This document shows, piece after piece, positions 10,138 to 21,002 of a DNA stretch of 64,000 nucleotides. How positions within the stretch are numbered: position 1 is the first letter of the stretch; every line of letters starts with the position of its first letter. A model generated the notes under the pieces. It was not told the origin of the DNA. It did not search any database and worked only from the letters and a program-made list of their open reading frames with translations. A program made the position numbers and the translations under genes. The stretch lies in the NCBI GenBank assembly GCA_022013695.1, contig JAKLPS010000024.1, forward strand, positions 1 to 64,000, read 5' to 3'. This stretch comes from Weeksellaceae bacterium. Lineage in GTDB: Bacteria; Bacteroidota; Bacteroidia; Flavobacteriales; Weeksellaceae.

Positions 10138-12138
10138 ATGAATTCGCCCAATTACATAAAACCCGAGCATTTACTCAGCGTACTTTTTCAGTCGCCGAAC
10201 GCTACTGCTGTGTACAGTGGCGAGGAAATAAAAATCATCAGCGCCAACGAAGCCATGCTGAAATTATGGGGGAAAGACAGAGCAGTAGTTGGCAAAGATT
10301 TTCATGAGGCCCTTCCCGAGTTGTCGGGACAGCCTTTTCTCCGTATCTTAAAGGAAGTTTGGCATTCCGGCGAAACCTACTTTGCAAAAGATTATCCTGC
10401 AATTCTGGAGATAGACGGTGTGCTTCAAAATTTTTATTTTGATTTTCAGTACAAAGCGATTTTGGATGAAAACGGGAAAACTGCTTACATTCTTCATACG
10501 GCGTTCGAAGTTTCCGAGAGAATGGAAGCTAGAAAGATGGTCATAGAAAAAGCTGCGGCGGAAGAGAAATTGACAAGAGATCTTGGCGAATTGAATGAAG
10601 AATATCAAATAACAAACGAGGAGCTTTTATCTATCAATACAAAGCTGGAAAATGCTAATAAAGAGCTTATCAAATTCAAGATTCAGCTGGAACAGCTCAA
10701 TAATACTTTGGCCGAGAGCGAAAACCGTTTCAGAACTCTTGTGGAGCATTCGCCAGTACCAATGGCCTCTCTTAAAGGCAAAAATTTTGAAATTGACATC
10801 GTTAATGATGCCATTCTGAACATTTGGGGCAAAGACAAATCTGTGATTGGGATGCCCCTCAACGCTGCTCTTCCCGAAATCAAAGAACAGCTGTTCCTGA
10901 ATATTTTGGCAGATGTTTATAAATCTGGTAAAGCTTATTATGGAAAAGAATATAAAGCAGTTCTACGAAACGATGGAATATTGACCGACCGCTATCTCAA
11001 CTTTGTTTACAAACCGATTTGCGACTCCAAGGGGAAAAGCAATGCTATTCTGGTGGTGGCAACAGACGTAACAGACGAGGTCAACTCCCGAGAAACGCTC
11101 AATGAGATCAATACCCGTCTGCAGATTGCTCAGGATGCGAGCAGCCTAGGATCTACGGAAGTCGACTTTACAACAGGAAAAATGCAGAGCAGCGACCAGT
11201 TCAAAAGAAATTTCGGATTCTCCCCGGAAGAAGAATTTACTTACGGCGATCTTTTCGGCGCGATGTTGCCCGAGCACCACGAGCGGGTGCGAAATTTGGT
11301 TCAGGAATCCATCAAGAACAACAGCATCTATAAAACCGAATATCCCGTGAAGTGGCGCAACGGCTCGATCCACTGGATCCAGGCGCACGGACGACCGAGA
11401 TACAATGCCAACGGCGTGGCAGACCGAATGGTGGGGATGACCGCCGACATTACGGAAAAAAAATTATTCGATCAGCGCAAAGATGACTTCCTCAGCATCG
11501 CAAGCCACGAGCTGAAAACACCGCTTACTATCTTGAAAGCGTCGATACAATTGCTAGATCGGCTGAAGGAAAAACCATTCTCGGAAACACACCGCAAACT
11601 CATAGAGCAGTCTGCAAAAAGCGTAGACACTATGGTCAATTTGATAGATGAACTACTCAATATGAGAAGAATGAATGAGGATCAGCTGAAACTGGAGAAA
11701 ACAAAATTCAACTTGTTCCAGATGCTTTCCAACAGTTGCAATCACATCAGAATGGAGGGAAAATATAAAATTCTAATTCACGGCGACCAAAATTTGGAAG
11801 TGTATGCAGACGAAAACCGCATCGAACAAGTGATCATCAATTTGGTCAATAATGCGGTAAAATACGCCTCCGATTCCACCGAAATCCACATCAATATAGA
11901 ATCCCTAAAAAATGAAGTAAAAGTATCTGTGAAAGATTTCGGAGAAGGCATTGAAGCCGCCATTCTTCCCCAGCTTTTTGACCGCTACTTCCGGGCCGAT
12001 CACTCGGGCAAATCCTATTCAGGCCTCGGATTGGGACTGTACATCTGCGCCGAGATCATCAAAAAACACAACGGAAAAATCGGGGCGGAGAGCAAAATCG
12101 GACAAGGAAGCACGTTTTGGTTTATGCTGCCCTTATAA
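10138..12138 (+). CDS. Multi-PAS sensor histidine kinase
   Basis: Repeated PAS-like segments (IWGKDKSVIGMPLNAALPE...), H-box SIASHELKTPLTILKASIQLL, N-box VINLVNNAVKYA, G-boxes DFGEGIE / GLGLGLYICAEIIKKHNGKIGAESKIGQGSTFWFMLPL. Confidence 0.95.
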   Translation: MNSPNYIKPEHLLSVLFQSPNATAVYSGEEIKIISANEAMLKLWGKDRAVVGKDFHEALPELSGQPFLRILKEVWHSGETYFAKDYPAILEIDGVLQNFYFDFQYKAILDENGKTAYILHTAFEVSERMEARKMVIEKAAAEEKLTRDLGELNEEYQITNEELLSINTKLENANKELIKFKIQLEQLNNTLAESENRFRTLVEHSPVPMASLKGKNFEIDIVNDAILNIWGKDKSVIGMPLNAALPEIKEQLFLNILADVYKSGKAYYGKEYKAVLRNDGILTDRYLNFVYKPICDSKGKSNAILVVATDVTDEVNSRETLNEINTRLQIAQDASSLGSTEVDFTTGKMQSSDQFKRNFGFSPEEEFTYGDLFGAMLPEHHERVRNLVQESIKNNSIYKTEYPVKWRNGSIHWIQAHGRPRYNANGVADRMVGMTADITEKKLFDQRKDDFLSIASHELKTPLTILKASIQLLDRLKEKPFSETHRKLIEQSAKSVDTMVNLIDELLNMRRMNEDQLKLEKTKFNLFQMLSNSCNHIRMEGKYKILIHGDQNLEVYADENRIEQVIINLVNNAVKYASDSTEIHINIESLKNEVKVSVKDFGEGIEAAILPQLFDRYFRADHSGKSYSGLGLGLYICAEIIKKHNGKIGAESKIGQGSTFWFMLPL

Positions 12139-12159
12139 CATTGCTTTTAGCTCATATTT

Positions 12160-14529
12160 TTAAAAAGGATATCCGATCGCAATGTTGAGAATCAGATTAT
12201 CTTTTCTCCAAGCGCTATCGCCAAAATTAATCCTGTCGAAGACCCATCGGTCGCCTTTTTCGTAATAAGGAATCCGCAGTGGCATCGCGAGATCCAGCCT
12301 CAGGATCAGGATAGAAAAGTCGAGTCTCAAACCCACTCCGGCACCAACGGCAAGTTCGCTCAAGAAATCTTTTGAGAATTTTCCGCCGGGTCTTGTGATA
12401 ACGCCATTTTCGTCGATATCGTCATTTATTAACCAAATATTCCCGGCATCTACGAAGGCTGCCACATTCAGGAATTTATAAAGGTTGGCTCTGTATTCCG
12501 CATTCATTTCCAACTTGATATCCCCCGATTGATCAAAATAGAATGTTGCATTTTGCGAAGTGGGATCATAACTTCCTGGCCCCAATGTTCTTGCTCTGAA
12601 AGCCCGGATGCTGTTGCTGCCACCCACAAAAAATTGCTTGGAATATGGTACATACTCCGAATTTCCATAGGGATAGGCCACCCCGGCGATGATTCGCGTT
12701 GCAAGACTTGTTTTTTCATTGAATTTGTGATAGTATCTGAAATCGTGTTCCGTCTTTGCGTATTGGCTAAACGGAACGCCAAAAAGTTCTTTTTGATCGC
12801 CTTTTTTCACATTGCCACCACTTAGAAGTCCCGTAATATTCCCGGCGAGATCTAGCATTCCGCGGTAATAGATGGTATTGGTCTTTGGCGAAATCGTGTT
12901 GGTAAAAGTATAGGCATAAGTAGGTCCGAAAATCAACTGCTTTTCCACAACCCTCCCAAGGGTAGGATTGGCCGGAATTCCCAACTCGGGATTGCCGTCA
13001 ATCTGTTCCTGATATTTTTCGGTCACGGTTTGCGGGGCTACCATCGTGACTTCCAGTAGTTTAAGATCGTGTTCCTTCCGCACATTCTCTTTCCAAACGT
13101 ATCCAAAAGAAGCATTGAAGTTGCTAAGCGTGTACAACTGCGTGCGGCTTTGGTACTCGTAGCCCAATTTCATATTGGTTCTGGGAACAAACGCGCTGGA
13201 AGAATTAAAACGGAAAGGCGCCACGATTCTGGGGATAGAAAGTTCTGTATTGGCACCTACGCGCACGATGTTGTTGGCGTCTTTTGGCCCGCCAAGTTGC
13301 ACGTCGAAAGCGCCATAGATTGAGGCTTTGAACTGCTCGGCACCTCGGAAAAAGTTGCGATGCGTATAGTTCAGATTCACTTCGCCGCCACCATAATTTG
13401 CAGAATTCGTTCTTCCCAAAGTTTCCAACCGAAGGGATTGGAATTGTCTGGGTGTCAAGAGGTAGTAGGCATCAAATTGATGATTCAGAGAATCGGTCAC
13501 TACGAACTCGTTTTTTACAAATTTGAAAACTCCCAAACTGATCAGTCTATTCAAGGTGAGATTATGATCTTTGCGGTTGTAGATATCTCCTCTTTTGAAG
13601 TATAAAGCGCGGTCAAAAATTTTGGGTTTGAATTTTTGTTGGGGATCGATTACATAAATATCCTCATAAGCATATTTCGACAGAGAATCCTTATCGATTG
13701 GGATTTTATACTTTCCTTTTTTCACATCGCGGATGTTATAATTTGGAAAAACAACCACTTTATCGATGGAAAATTGTTGCGTGGCCAACTCGGGCGTCTG
13801 CTCTTTTAGTTTGACATTGAGTTCCACTTTATGAGTCTTCGCCACCGTACTGTCTGCCTGCACAATGATATTGTCGGGATGGAAATAATAAAAGCCTTTC
13901 TCCTTCAATCCGTTATCAATTCTTTCTCTCTCTGCTTTGATGACGGCCAAATCAAACGGATTTCCCACTTTCAGCAATGACTTGTCTTTCAAATTCTGAA
14001 TTTCTTTATTGACCAAAGTCGAATCTTCCTGGAATTTGACTTGACTAATAAGATACTGGTTTCCTGGCTTGACATCATAAATCACTTGTGCCTTTTTGTT
14101 CTTCGATACGGTATCGTAAGTGGCCTGCGCATTGAAATAGCCCTTGTTTTCGGAATAATTAATTAGAATATCTTTATTGAATTCTCTATCCACATCGCCC
14201 AGCAGAACGGGTTTTTCTCCAAACTTGTACTTCAACCAATACCTGAATCCCTTGTATTTCTTGGGTTCTTTGGTACTGTTGTAGGCGTACAATTTGGGTC
14301 TTAAACCGAAAAACGTTGAGTTTGGTTTCGGAGTCAGATTTTCCTCCAGTTCTGCTTGCAATGCTTTTTTCTGCTTTTTTGGAAGGCTGTCGTTTTTGAT
14401 TTTCACTTCCGCGCCTGTGTACAGCATTTGTCCTTCTTTGAGGAATTTTGTATTGCTGCACGAGGAAATCATCATACAAAATGAGGCGGCGATGAGGGAT
14501 TTGAAATGGTTTGAAAATCGGCTCTTCAT
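12160..14529 (-). CDS. BamA/TamA-family outer membrane protein, TamL-like (lipoprotein signal)
   Basis: Lipobox-like MISSCSNTKFLKEGQ; POTRA-like repeats; C-terminal bacterial surface antigen barrel (FFVGGSNSIRAFRARTLGPGSYDP...LNIAIGYPF). Adjacent to tamB-like gene. Confidence 0.9.
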   Translation of the reverse strand: MKSRFSNHFKSLIAASFCMMISSCSNTKFLKEGQMLYTGAEVKIKNDSLPKKQKKALQAELEENLTPKPNSTFFGLRPKLYAYNSTKEPKKYKGFRYWLKYKFGEKPVLLGDVDREFNKDILINYSENKGYFNAQATYDTVSKNKKAQVIYDVKPGNQYLISQVKFQEDSTLVNKEIQNLKDKSLLKVGNPFDLAVIKAERERIDNGLKEKGFYYFHPDNIIVQADSTVAKTHKVELNVKLKEQTPELATQQFSIDKVVVFPNYNIRDVKKGKYKIPIDKDSLSKYAYEDIYVIDPQQKFKPKIFDRALYFKRGDIYNRKDHNLTLNRLISLGVFKFVKNEFVVTDSLNHQFDAYYLLTPRQFQSLRLETLGRTNSANYGGGEVNLNYTHRNFFRGAEQFKASIYGAFDVQLGGPKDANNIVRVGANTELSIPRIVAPFRFNSSSAFVPRTNMKLGYEYQSRTQLYTLSNFNASFGYVWKENVRKEHDLKLLEVTMVAPQTVTEKYQEQIDGNPELGIPANPTLGRVVEKQLIFGPTYAYTFTNTISPKTNTIYYRGMLDLAGNITGLLSGGNVKKGDQKELFGVPFSQYAKTEHDFRYYHKFNEKTSLATRIIAGVAYPYGNSEYVPYSKQFFVGGSNSIRAFRARTLGPGSYDPTSQNATFYFDQSGDIKLEMNAEYRANLYKFLNVAAFVDAGNIWLINDDIDENGVITRPGGKFSKDFLSELAVGAGVGLRLDFSILILRLDLAMPLRIPYYEKGDRWVFDRINFGDSAWRKDNLILNIAIGYPF

Positions 14530-17500
14530 TATTTAAAATCTACAACTTGGTTATTGGTCTTTTCTTTTTCTCTTTTTCGTTTCTCCTTTTTCGAGCTTTG
14601 GAAGATTTCTCGAAATTTATCATAATCCAAAGTGATGATAAAGCCCACGCCTGTTTCTACGATCTGGCCTTGCAAAGCCACTTGGTATTCATTTTTGCGA
14701 TACGCTCTCAGCATATATCTGCCATCTTTTGAAAGGCTGTAATCTACCGAAACGTCGCCGGCGATGTTGGTCGTATTTTCATTGGGTCTCGCATCTCCTT
14801 CTAAGCCGAAATTGCTTCCCACAGAAACTTTCAGACGGTCGTTCAGTAATTTTTTACTCAGACCCACGTTTAGATCTGTTCGGGTATTTTGAGTTCCTGT
14901 AGAATAATCTTCGGAGGACTCCAAATCAAAATTAAGGTCAACCCCTTTGATGAGATCCGATGCCATATTGTTTAATTGCTGAGACAAAATTCTGCTCACG
15001 CTTTGTCTCGCCATCGTCTCGGTGGAGAGTCCGGCACTATTTTCAAAAGGATTATCTCCAATAAAACGATTGAGCAGCAGCAAAGCAAAGACCTGCTTAT
15101 TCATTTCGTTTTCATCGGTTCTCAATTGTGTAAGTTTTTGATCCACAATATCTTTCACGTCGGAGGAAACAGAATTATCTTTTTCTTCTGTCGTAATGTC
15201 AAACGTAATAACCGGTTTCAGCAATTCGCCTTTCATTTGAAGCAAGGTATTGAATTCCATTCTCTGTTTGTACTGATTAAGCGCGGCTACACTTTCTCCG
15301 CTGATCTGCTGTTCCACCAGATCCAAGGGTGCCGCCTGCGTTTTGTAAACAGCAGTGAGATCCAAAATAGCAGCGGTAGGCTCGCCAGTCCAAGTGATGG
15401 TGCTACCCTTTTGGATGTCGAATTTGCGTTTCAGAAGACTGACGCTCATCTCATAGCTTCCCTTCTCCACTTCGTAAACACCGACCAAAGTTGTTTTTCC
15501 AGATGGATCTACGCCGCCTGTAAGTTGGGCGTCACCTTGCAGTTTTACAAAATCTCCATTGGCTTTATCAATGATGATGGACATTTTGGCTTCTTTGCTC
15601 ACTTCGATATTCACGCTCACGTCCATTCCTTTGATCTTGCTTTTGGCACTAAGAGAATCTGCGACAATGGTTTTATTTAATGCCAACTGATCTTGATCTA
15701 TAAACTCTACTATGCCATCTCTTTCCTGCAATGACGGGCTGGACTGTGGCAAAACAAATGTAAAATCTGTATCGTCGGCGACTGCTAAACTGCCGTCCAC
15801 CTTCGGTAAATCTAAGTTTCCTCGAACTTGCAAAGCCGCATCGATGGATAGAATGCCGTACATCAATGCATCATCTGATTTTTCTGAATTCACAACTTTG
15901 AAATCTTTGGCATTGACATCGAGATTGAAATCAAAATCGCGGTAATTCTGCGTCAAAACTTGCCCGTCTATTTTAAGCGAATTTCCGTCCTTGTCATTGA
16001 TTTTGAAATTATCGAACTCAATTCCGCGATTGGTAAATGAAATTTTATCATTGATTTTCCGAAAATCGCTTCCGGTCTGGACAATCATCATTCCCACATT
16101 ATTCATCATTACATCGCCAATAATTTTGGGCTCGGTTGCCGTTCCGCTGATCTTCAATTTACTGGAAAGATAGCCTTCCGCATTGGTTATTGCATTCATC
16201 GTAAAACCTTGTAGGGTTTTCATCTGCAGCTTGTTCATTGCCAAATTCAAATCAAAACGGCTTGCTGCGGTGTTGTAATTTCCCGTAATTTTCACATCAT
16301 TTTCATTCCCGGAAAGCGCAATATCGGCATTAATCACATCTGCAGAAGTATTCTTGGCCTTCACAGACAAATTGCCGACCGGACTTCCGTACACAAATAA
16401 ATCGGCAATATTTATATCCGATGTGAAGGTCATTTTTTTGCTTAGATCCCGCAGTTGAGCAGTTCCGTTGATCGTTCCTTTTGCAAGCAACGAGTCTTTT
16501 TTGATGATCTCCGTAATGGTCTCGATTTTAAAATCCTTCAAAGAAATATTCAGCGGACTGTTCGGTGAATTGTTTTCCGACTGTACCAAAATCTCGCTCC
16601 CACCGTTCGTCAGCCGAAAATTATCCGCAAAAATACCCTGGCTGCTAAGTTGAATTTTATTTCCCTCGGCAACTGCCCAATCCGCATAATTTAACTTCAA
16701 GCCGTTTGGATTTAGAGAAATTTCCGTAATGTCGTTCAAGGATTTTGCATTGCCAGAAATCAAGAATTGCGTGTCATCTTTTTCGTCTTTTGTCGATATA
16801 TTATAAGTAATGATATTCTCCGCGACATCGCCATTGATATTCACTTTAGTGAGAGAGAAACTCTCGCTTTTCAAAGCGGCGACATCCAGATTGTACTGCA
16901 CAGCTTGATTTCCATTGGTGATTTTAAGAGCCGTCCTTTCCAAAGAATTGGCGCCATACATAATTTGAGGAAGCTGGGCTTCGAGTTCTATTTTTTGAGA
17001 ATCGGCGTTGTAATTTCCTGTAATGTTGATGGTTTCAAAGCTCTTCAAATCGGGAACGAATTTCCTTATCAGATCATCATTTTTAATTTTTGCATTCAGT
17101 GTGAAGTATTGTTCTGCGTCTATCTTAGCCGCTTTCCCCGGTTTTTGGAATTGGTAATACTGATTCACCGTCTGGGACAATGAACCAAAAATTTGAGTTA
17201 ACTTATATTTCCCTTTCAGCTCCAGATTGGCAATTTGCGAATTAAACTTGATCTGCGTAGAATCTGCTGTTGAAACCGCCACCAGATTCATTTCTTGAAC
17301 CGGATACACTTCTTTGGTATCAGAAATGGCGAAGTTTTTCAGCGTCAGATATCCGTTGAGATCATCCGGATTCAGGTTTTTGAAATCACCGTCAATCAAA
17401 CCAGCCAATATCATCGGCGAACTGTAAAATCTAAGCTTGTAGAGATCCAATTTGGTGATATTTCCATTCAGTTTAACGGTTGGATTCTTATCATTGTAAA

Positions 17501-19565
17501 GGCCAGAAGCCGTCAATTTTAAGTTGGCATTCGGATCTTTTGATGTGAGAACTATCTGGTAAACGCCGCGATTGATCTTGCCAACGAGGTTCATATTTTG
17601 ATAACGATAACCGTTGTAAGTCGCGGACCGAACGGTTCCCACAAGATTGGCATTGGCCCTTTTGAAATCGAAACTTTCGCCTTTTGCAGAAATTTGAGCC
17701 GTAACGCCGCCGATGTCTTTGTTCTGAATGAATTTCCCAACCTGAAGATTCTGCAAGTTGGCTTTCACATCGTACAACTCGCGATTCTTGCGCCGCATAT
17801 CTAATTTTGCACTGATTGCTGCATTTCCGAGCGTAGAATAGAGCGTCAAATTGGTATTGACGACTTTCGTAGTTCCTTTCGCAAAACCCTTGATGCTGAA
17901 ATGCGACGGTAAGGAAATATTTGGCGGAATCGTGCCTTTCGGTATCAAATTAAAAACCGTTTTTCCGGATGAAGCCAATTCTCCGATTTTCAAATCGTAG
18001 TACAACTGGTCAGGATTCATCGCATTTTTGATTCTTCCGGAAGCAATCACTCGCAATTGATCCAGACCTGAAATTTTCAGTTCATTGATCAAAAGATCGT
18101 TCACCAAACCGTTAAGATTGGCATTGATGTCAAGCGTAGCGTTTGGATATTTATCGAAAGGTGCTGTATTTCTGAGCGTTGGCACCAAGTTCAAAATATC
18201 GGCAAAACCGATTTTTGAGTTTTTGATATTTGCCAAGAGTCGCACTGCGCCTGGATTCGAAGATAGTTGCTCCACCGAATTATAATTCAGTATCACTTCA
18301 TCCCGCAAAATCGACTTCGAAGTTTGAAGATACAGATCTTTGAGGTAAGCTTCTCGATCGGAATAAACAAAATCTGTATTGAATTTCTGAACATCCAATC
18401 CACTTTTTTCCTGGATTTCCGCAGATTTTACGCTACCGGCAACCCCATTGTTTTCCATCTTGAAATCGCGAACATTCACATTTAATTTGGCAAAATTGAG
18501 ATGATTAAAATCCATACCGGTCTTCGTTGGCGCAACGGCCGTGTTGTTGTAGGCGATTTTCACATCATCCAAGATCAGTTTTCCAAGCAGCACTTTCATC
18601 GCTTTTTCCTGAGTCGATTTTTTTGCAACTTCCGGTTTATTTTCGTTTTTGGGATTCGCATTGGCTGCGGGCAGATACAGATTTGCACTGATGTTTGCCC
18701 CTGTCAATAGGACGTTTTCCACATCATAAAAATTATTTTGAAGATCCAGCTTGTTAACTTTCGTGCTCAATCTTTTGAAGAGAATTTTTGCAAAGGTTTT
18801 GGTATTATCGTCGCCATAGTCGATGTTAAAATTAGTCAGTTTGATGCCGCTGAGTCCCAACTGCATCGGCTTTTTCTGATTGAGAGAATCTACTTTTTGC
18901 TCCACATTTTTGGAAACTTCTTGCACCAAATCCTGCTTCAGTTTCAATTTCAAACCATCCAGCGTGATGTCTTTCACCGCATATTTATTATTCTGAAGGT
19001 CAAAAGTTTTCACTCTTGTATCAAAAAATTTGAAATAAATCTGGAGATCATTTCTGGATTGTTGATCGTTGAAAGTAACGCCAATATCTTTCAACTTAAT
19101 CTTGTCGAGCGAAATGATAAAAGGCTTAGACGGACTTTCCTCCTTTTCCGACGTTGCAAAAGCATTGATAATATAATCGAAATTGAATTGACCCTTTGGA
19201 TCTCGCACCACGTTGGCACGCACGCCTTCCAAATCGATCGAAGTTAGTTCTGCCTTAGAATGGAGAAGTTGCCACATATCCAATCCAACATCGAATTTCT
19301 TGACCGCTAAAAGTGTATCAACTTTTTGACCCTGCAAATAAAGATTTTCCATTACTAAACTGTTTGGAAAGCCGATGTAAACCCGATCGAGGCTCACTTT
19401 GGTTTTGATTTTTCTTTCCAGGTAGACAATCAATCGGTCTTTGACAAAATTTTGGACAAACGGCAACTGTAAACTCAAAATCAGTAAGAGCAGCAAAACA
19501 AAAACGGCAACGATGGTTCTGATCAATCGTCTAATAATCTTCCCTCTGTTTAGTTTAATTTTCAA
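14529..19565 (-). CDS. TamB-like translocation/assembly module protein (DUF490)
   Basis: 1678 aa, N-terminal TM anchor, repetitive beta architecture, C-terminal TamB-like region (LTGGVDPSGKTTLVGVYEVEKGSYEMSVSLLKRKFDIQKGSTITWTGEPTAAILDLTAVY). Confidence 0.9.
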   Translation of the reverse strand: MKIKLNRGKIIRRLIRTIVAVFVLLLLLILSLQLPFVQNFVKDRLIVYLERKIKTKVSLDRVYIGFPNSLVMENLYLQGQKVDTLLAVKKFDVGLDMWQLLHSKAELTSIDLEGVRANVVRDPKGQFNFDYIINAFATSEKEESPSKPFIISLDKIKLKDIGVTFNDQQSRNDLQIYFKFFDTRVKTFDLQNNKYAVKDITLDGLKLKLKQDLVQEVSKNVEQKVDSLNQKKPMQLGLSGIKLTNFNIDYGDDNTKTFAKILFKRLSTKVNKLDLQNNFYDVENVLLTGANISANLYLPAANANPKNENKPEVAKKSTQEKAMKVLLGKLILDDVKIAYNNTAVAPTKTGMDFNHLNFAKLNVNVRDFKMENNGVAGSVKSAEIQEKSGLDVQKFNTDFVYSDREAYLKDLYLQTSKSILRDEVILNYNSVEQLSSNPGAVRLLANIKNSKIGFADILNLVPTLRNTAPFDKYPNATLDINANLNGLVNDLLINELKISGLDQLRVIASGRIKNAMNPDQLYYDLKIGELASSGKTVFNLIPKGTIPPNISLPSHFSIKGFAKGTTKVVNTNLTLYSTLGNAAISAKLDMRRKNRELYDVKANLQNLQVGKFIQNKDIGGVTAQISAKGESFDFKRANANLVGTVRSATYNGYRYQNMNLVGKINRGVYQIVLTSKDPNANLKLTASGLYNDKNPTVKLNGNITKLDLYKLRFYSSPMILAGLIDGDFKNLNPDDLNGYLTLKNFAISDTKEVYPVQEMNLVAVSTADSTQIKFNSQIANLELKGKYKLTQIFGSLSQTVNQYYQFQKPGKAAKIDAEQYFTLNAKIKNDDLIRKFVPDLKSFETINITGNYNADSQKIELEAQLPQIMYGANSLERTALKITNGNQAVQYNLDVAALKSESFSLTKVNINGDVAENIITYNISTKDEKDDTQFLISGNAKSLNDITEISLNPNGLKLNYADWAVAEGNKIQLSSQGIFADNFRLTNGGSEILVQSENNSPNSPLNISLKDFKIETITEIIKKDSLLAKGTINGTAQLRDLSKKMTFTSDINIADLFVYGSPVGNLSVKAKNTSADVINADIALSGNENDVKITGNYNTAASRFDLNLAMNKLQMKTLQGFTMNAITNAEGYLSSKLKISGTATEPKIIGDVMMNNVGMMIVQTGSDFRKINDKISFTNRGIEFDNFKINDKDGNSLKIDGQVLTQNYRDFDFNLDVNAKDFKVVNSEKSDDALMYGILSIDAALQVRGNLDLPKVDGSLAVADDTDFTFVLPQSSPSLQERDGIVEFIDQDQLALNKTIVADSLSAKSKIKGMDVSVNIEVSKEAKMSIIIDKANGDFVKLQGDAQLTGGVDPSGKTTLVGVYEVEKGSYEMSVSLLKRKFDIQKGSTITWTGEPTAAILDLTAVYKTQAAPLDLVEQQISGESVAALNQYKQRMEFNTLLQMKGELLKPVITFDITTEEKDNSVSSDVKDIVDQKLTQLRTDENEMNKQVFALLLLNRFIGDNPFENSAGLSTETMARQSVSRILSQQLNNMASDLIKGVDLNFDLESSEDYSTGTQNTRTDLNVGLSKKLLNDRLKVSVGSNFGLEGDARPNENTTNIAGDVSVDYSLSKDGRYMLRAYRKNEYQVALQGQIVETGVGFIITLDYDKFREIFQSSKKEKRKREKEKTNNQVVDFK

Positions 19566-19854
19566 TGGCGGATTTTTTTAAAAAAAATGATAGCAAATAC
19601 TGTACTATAAATATTTCTTGCAATAAAAATACTTTAAATTTTGTATTTCGACGTTACCAAAAATAGTTTTCGGGAATTCTAAAACCTATAATTTCAATTA
19701 GAATCTAAGGGCAAAAAATTTGAAATTCAGTTGGTGAATTTGATTTTTCATCACCTTTTTTTATATAATTGCCATCAGGATTTTCTATTTTTAAGGCCTG
19801 CTTCTTGTTATATTAATTTCGTAAATTGTCATTAGCAAAATTAGATTTATATTT

Positions 19855-20997
19855 ATGAGAAACAGACCGCCTGACTTCCAGCAAGGTTTGACCTTCAGCA
19901 AGCATACACCCGAAGAAATATCAAATTTCGATCGGGTTTTCGACGTCTTTAAGGACTTGCTCACGCATACTTCCGGCGATATCGAAGAGGCCTTTGAATG
20001 GCTCGATATTCTGGATAAAGAATACGACATCTTCAACGATGACTATACACTGGAAGATTTTGAAGAAGATCTTAGAAAACGCGGATACATCAAAAAAGAA
20101 GAGGATTCACAAGAGGGAGACAAAGGAACCGGCAAGGGAAAAAACATCCTCACGGCCAAGCTGGAAGCCGCTTTGCGAGAATATGCGTTGGATCAAATAT
20201 TCGGAAAACTGAAAAAAAGCGGCATCGGAAACCACCGAACCCATAAAACCGGCCTTGGTGACGAGCGCGAAGGCGAAAACCGAAATTTCCAATATGGGGA
20301 CGACCTATCGGCCGTCAATATGACCGAAAGCATGAAAAATGCGCAAATCAACAACGGAATTTCTGAACTGAAAATCACGGAGGACGACCTCATCGTAGAA
20401 GAAACCAAGCACAAAGCGCAGATGAGCACCGTTCTGATGATCGACATCAGCCACTCGATGATTTTGTACGGCGAAGACAGAATCACGCCGGCCAAAAAAG
20501 TGGCGATGGCTTTGGTAGAACTTATCAAGAGAAAATATCCGAAAGACACCATAGACATCATCGTTTTCGGTAACGAAGCTTGGCCAATTCAAATCAAAGA
20601 TCTCCCGTATTTGCAAGTGGGTCCATACCACACCAATACGGTTGCAGGACTGGAATTGGCAATGGACATTCTTCGCAGAAAAAGAAATACCAACAAGCAA
20701 ATCTTTATGATAACCGATGGGAAGCCCAGTTGCATCAAGCTACCGAATGGCGAATTTTATATGAACAGCATCGGTCTGGACGAAAAAATCGTTGGCCAAT
20801 GCCTCAACAAAGCGGCGCAAGCCCGAAAACTGAAAATTCCCATCACCACTTTTATGATTGCCCAAGACCCTTACCTTCGGAGGTTTGTGGAAGATTTTAC
20901 CGCACAGAACAAAGGAAAAGCTTTCCTCACCGGACTTTCCGGCTTGGGCGAAATGATTTTTGAGGATTACGAAAAAAATAGAATAAAGAGAATTTAA
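19855..20997 (+). CDS. VWA domain-containing protein
   Basis: MIDAS-like segment VLMIDISHSMILYGEDRITPAKKVAMAL, ...IFMITDGKPSCIKL; 5 bp upstream of an AAA+ gene. Confidence 0.88.
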   Translation: MRNRPPDFQQGLTFSKHTPEEISNFDRVFDVFKDLLTHTSGDIEEAFEWLDILDKEYDIFNDDYTLEDFEEDLRKRGYIKKEEDSQEGDKGTGKGKNILTAKLEAALREYALDQIFGKLKKSGIGNHRTHKTGLGDEREGENRNFQYGDDLSAVNMTESMKNAQINNGISELKITEDDLIVEETKHKAQMSTVLMIDISHSMILYGEDRITPAKKVAMALVELIKRKYPKDTIDIIVFGNEAWPIQIKDLPYLQVGPYHTNTVAGLELAMDILRRKRNTNKQIFMITDGKPSCIKLPNGEFYMNSIGLDEKIVGQCLNKAAQARKLKIPITTFMIAQDPYLRRFVEDFTAQNKGKAFLTGLSGLGEMIFEDYEKNRIKRI

Positions 20998-21002
20998 AAA
21001 AT

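Noticed and set aside
14976-15680. 234-aa plus-strand ORF inside tamB-like gene
   Set aside because: Antisense to a long intact coding frame; no domain or RBS evidence.
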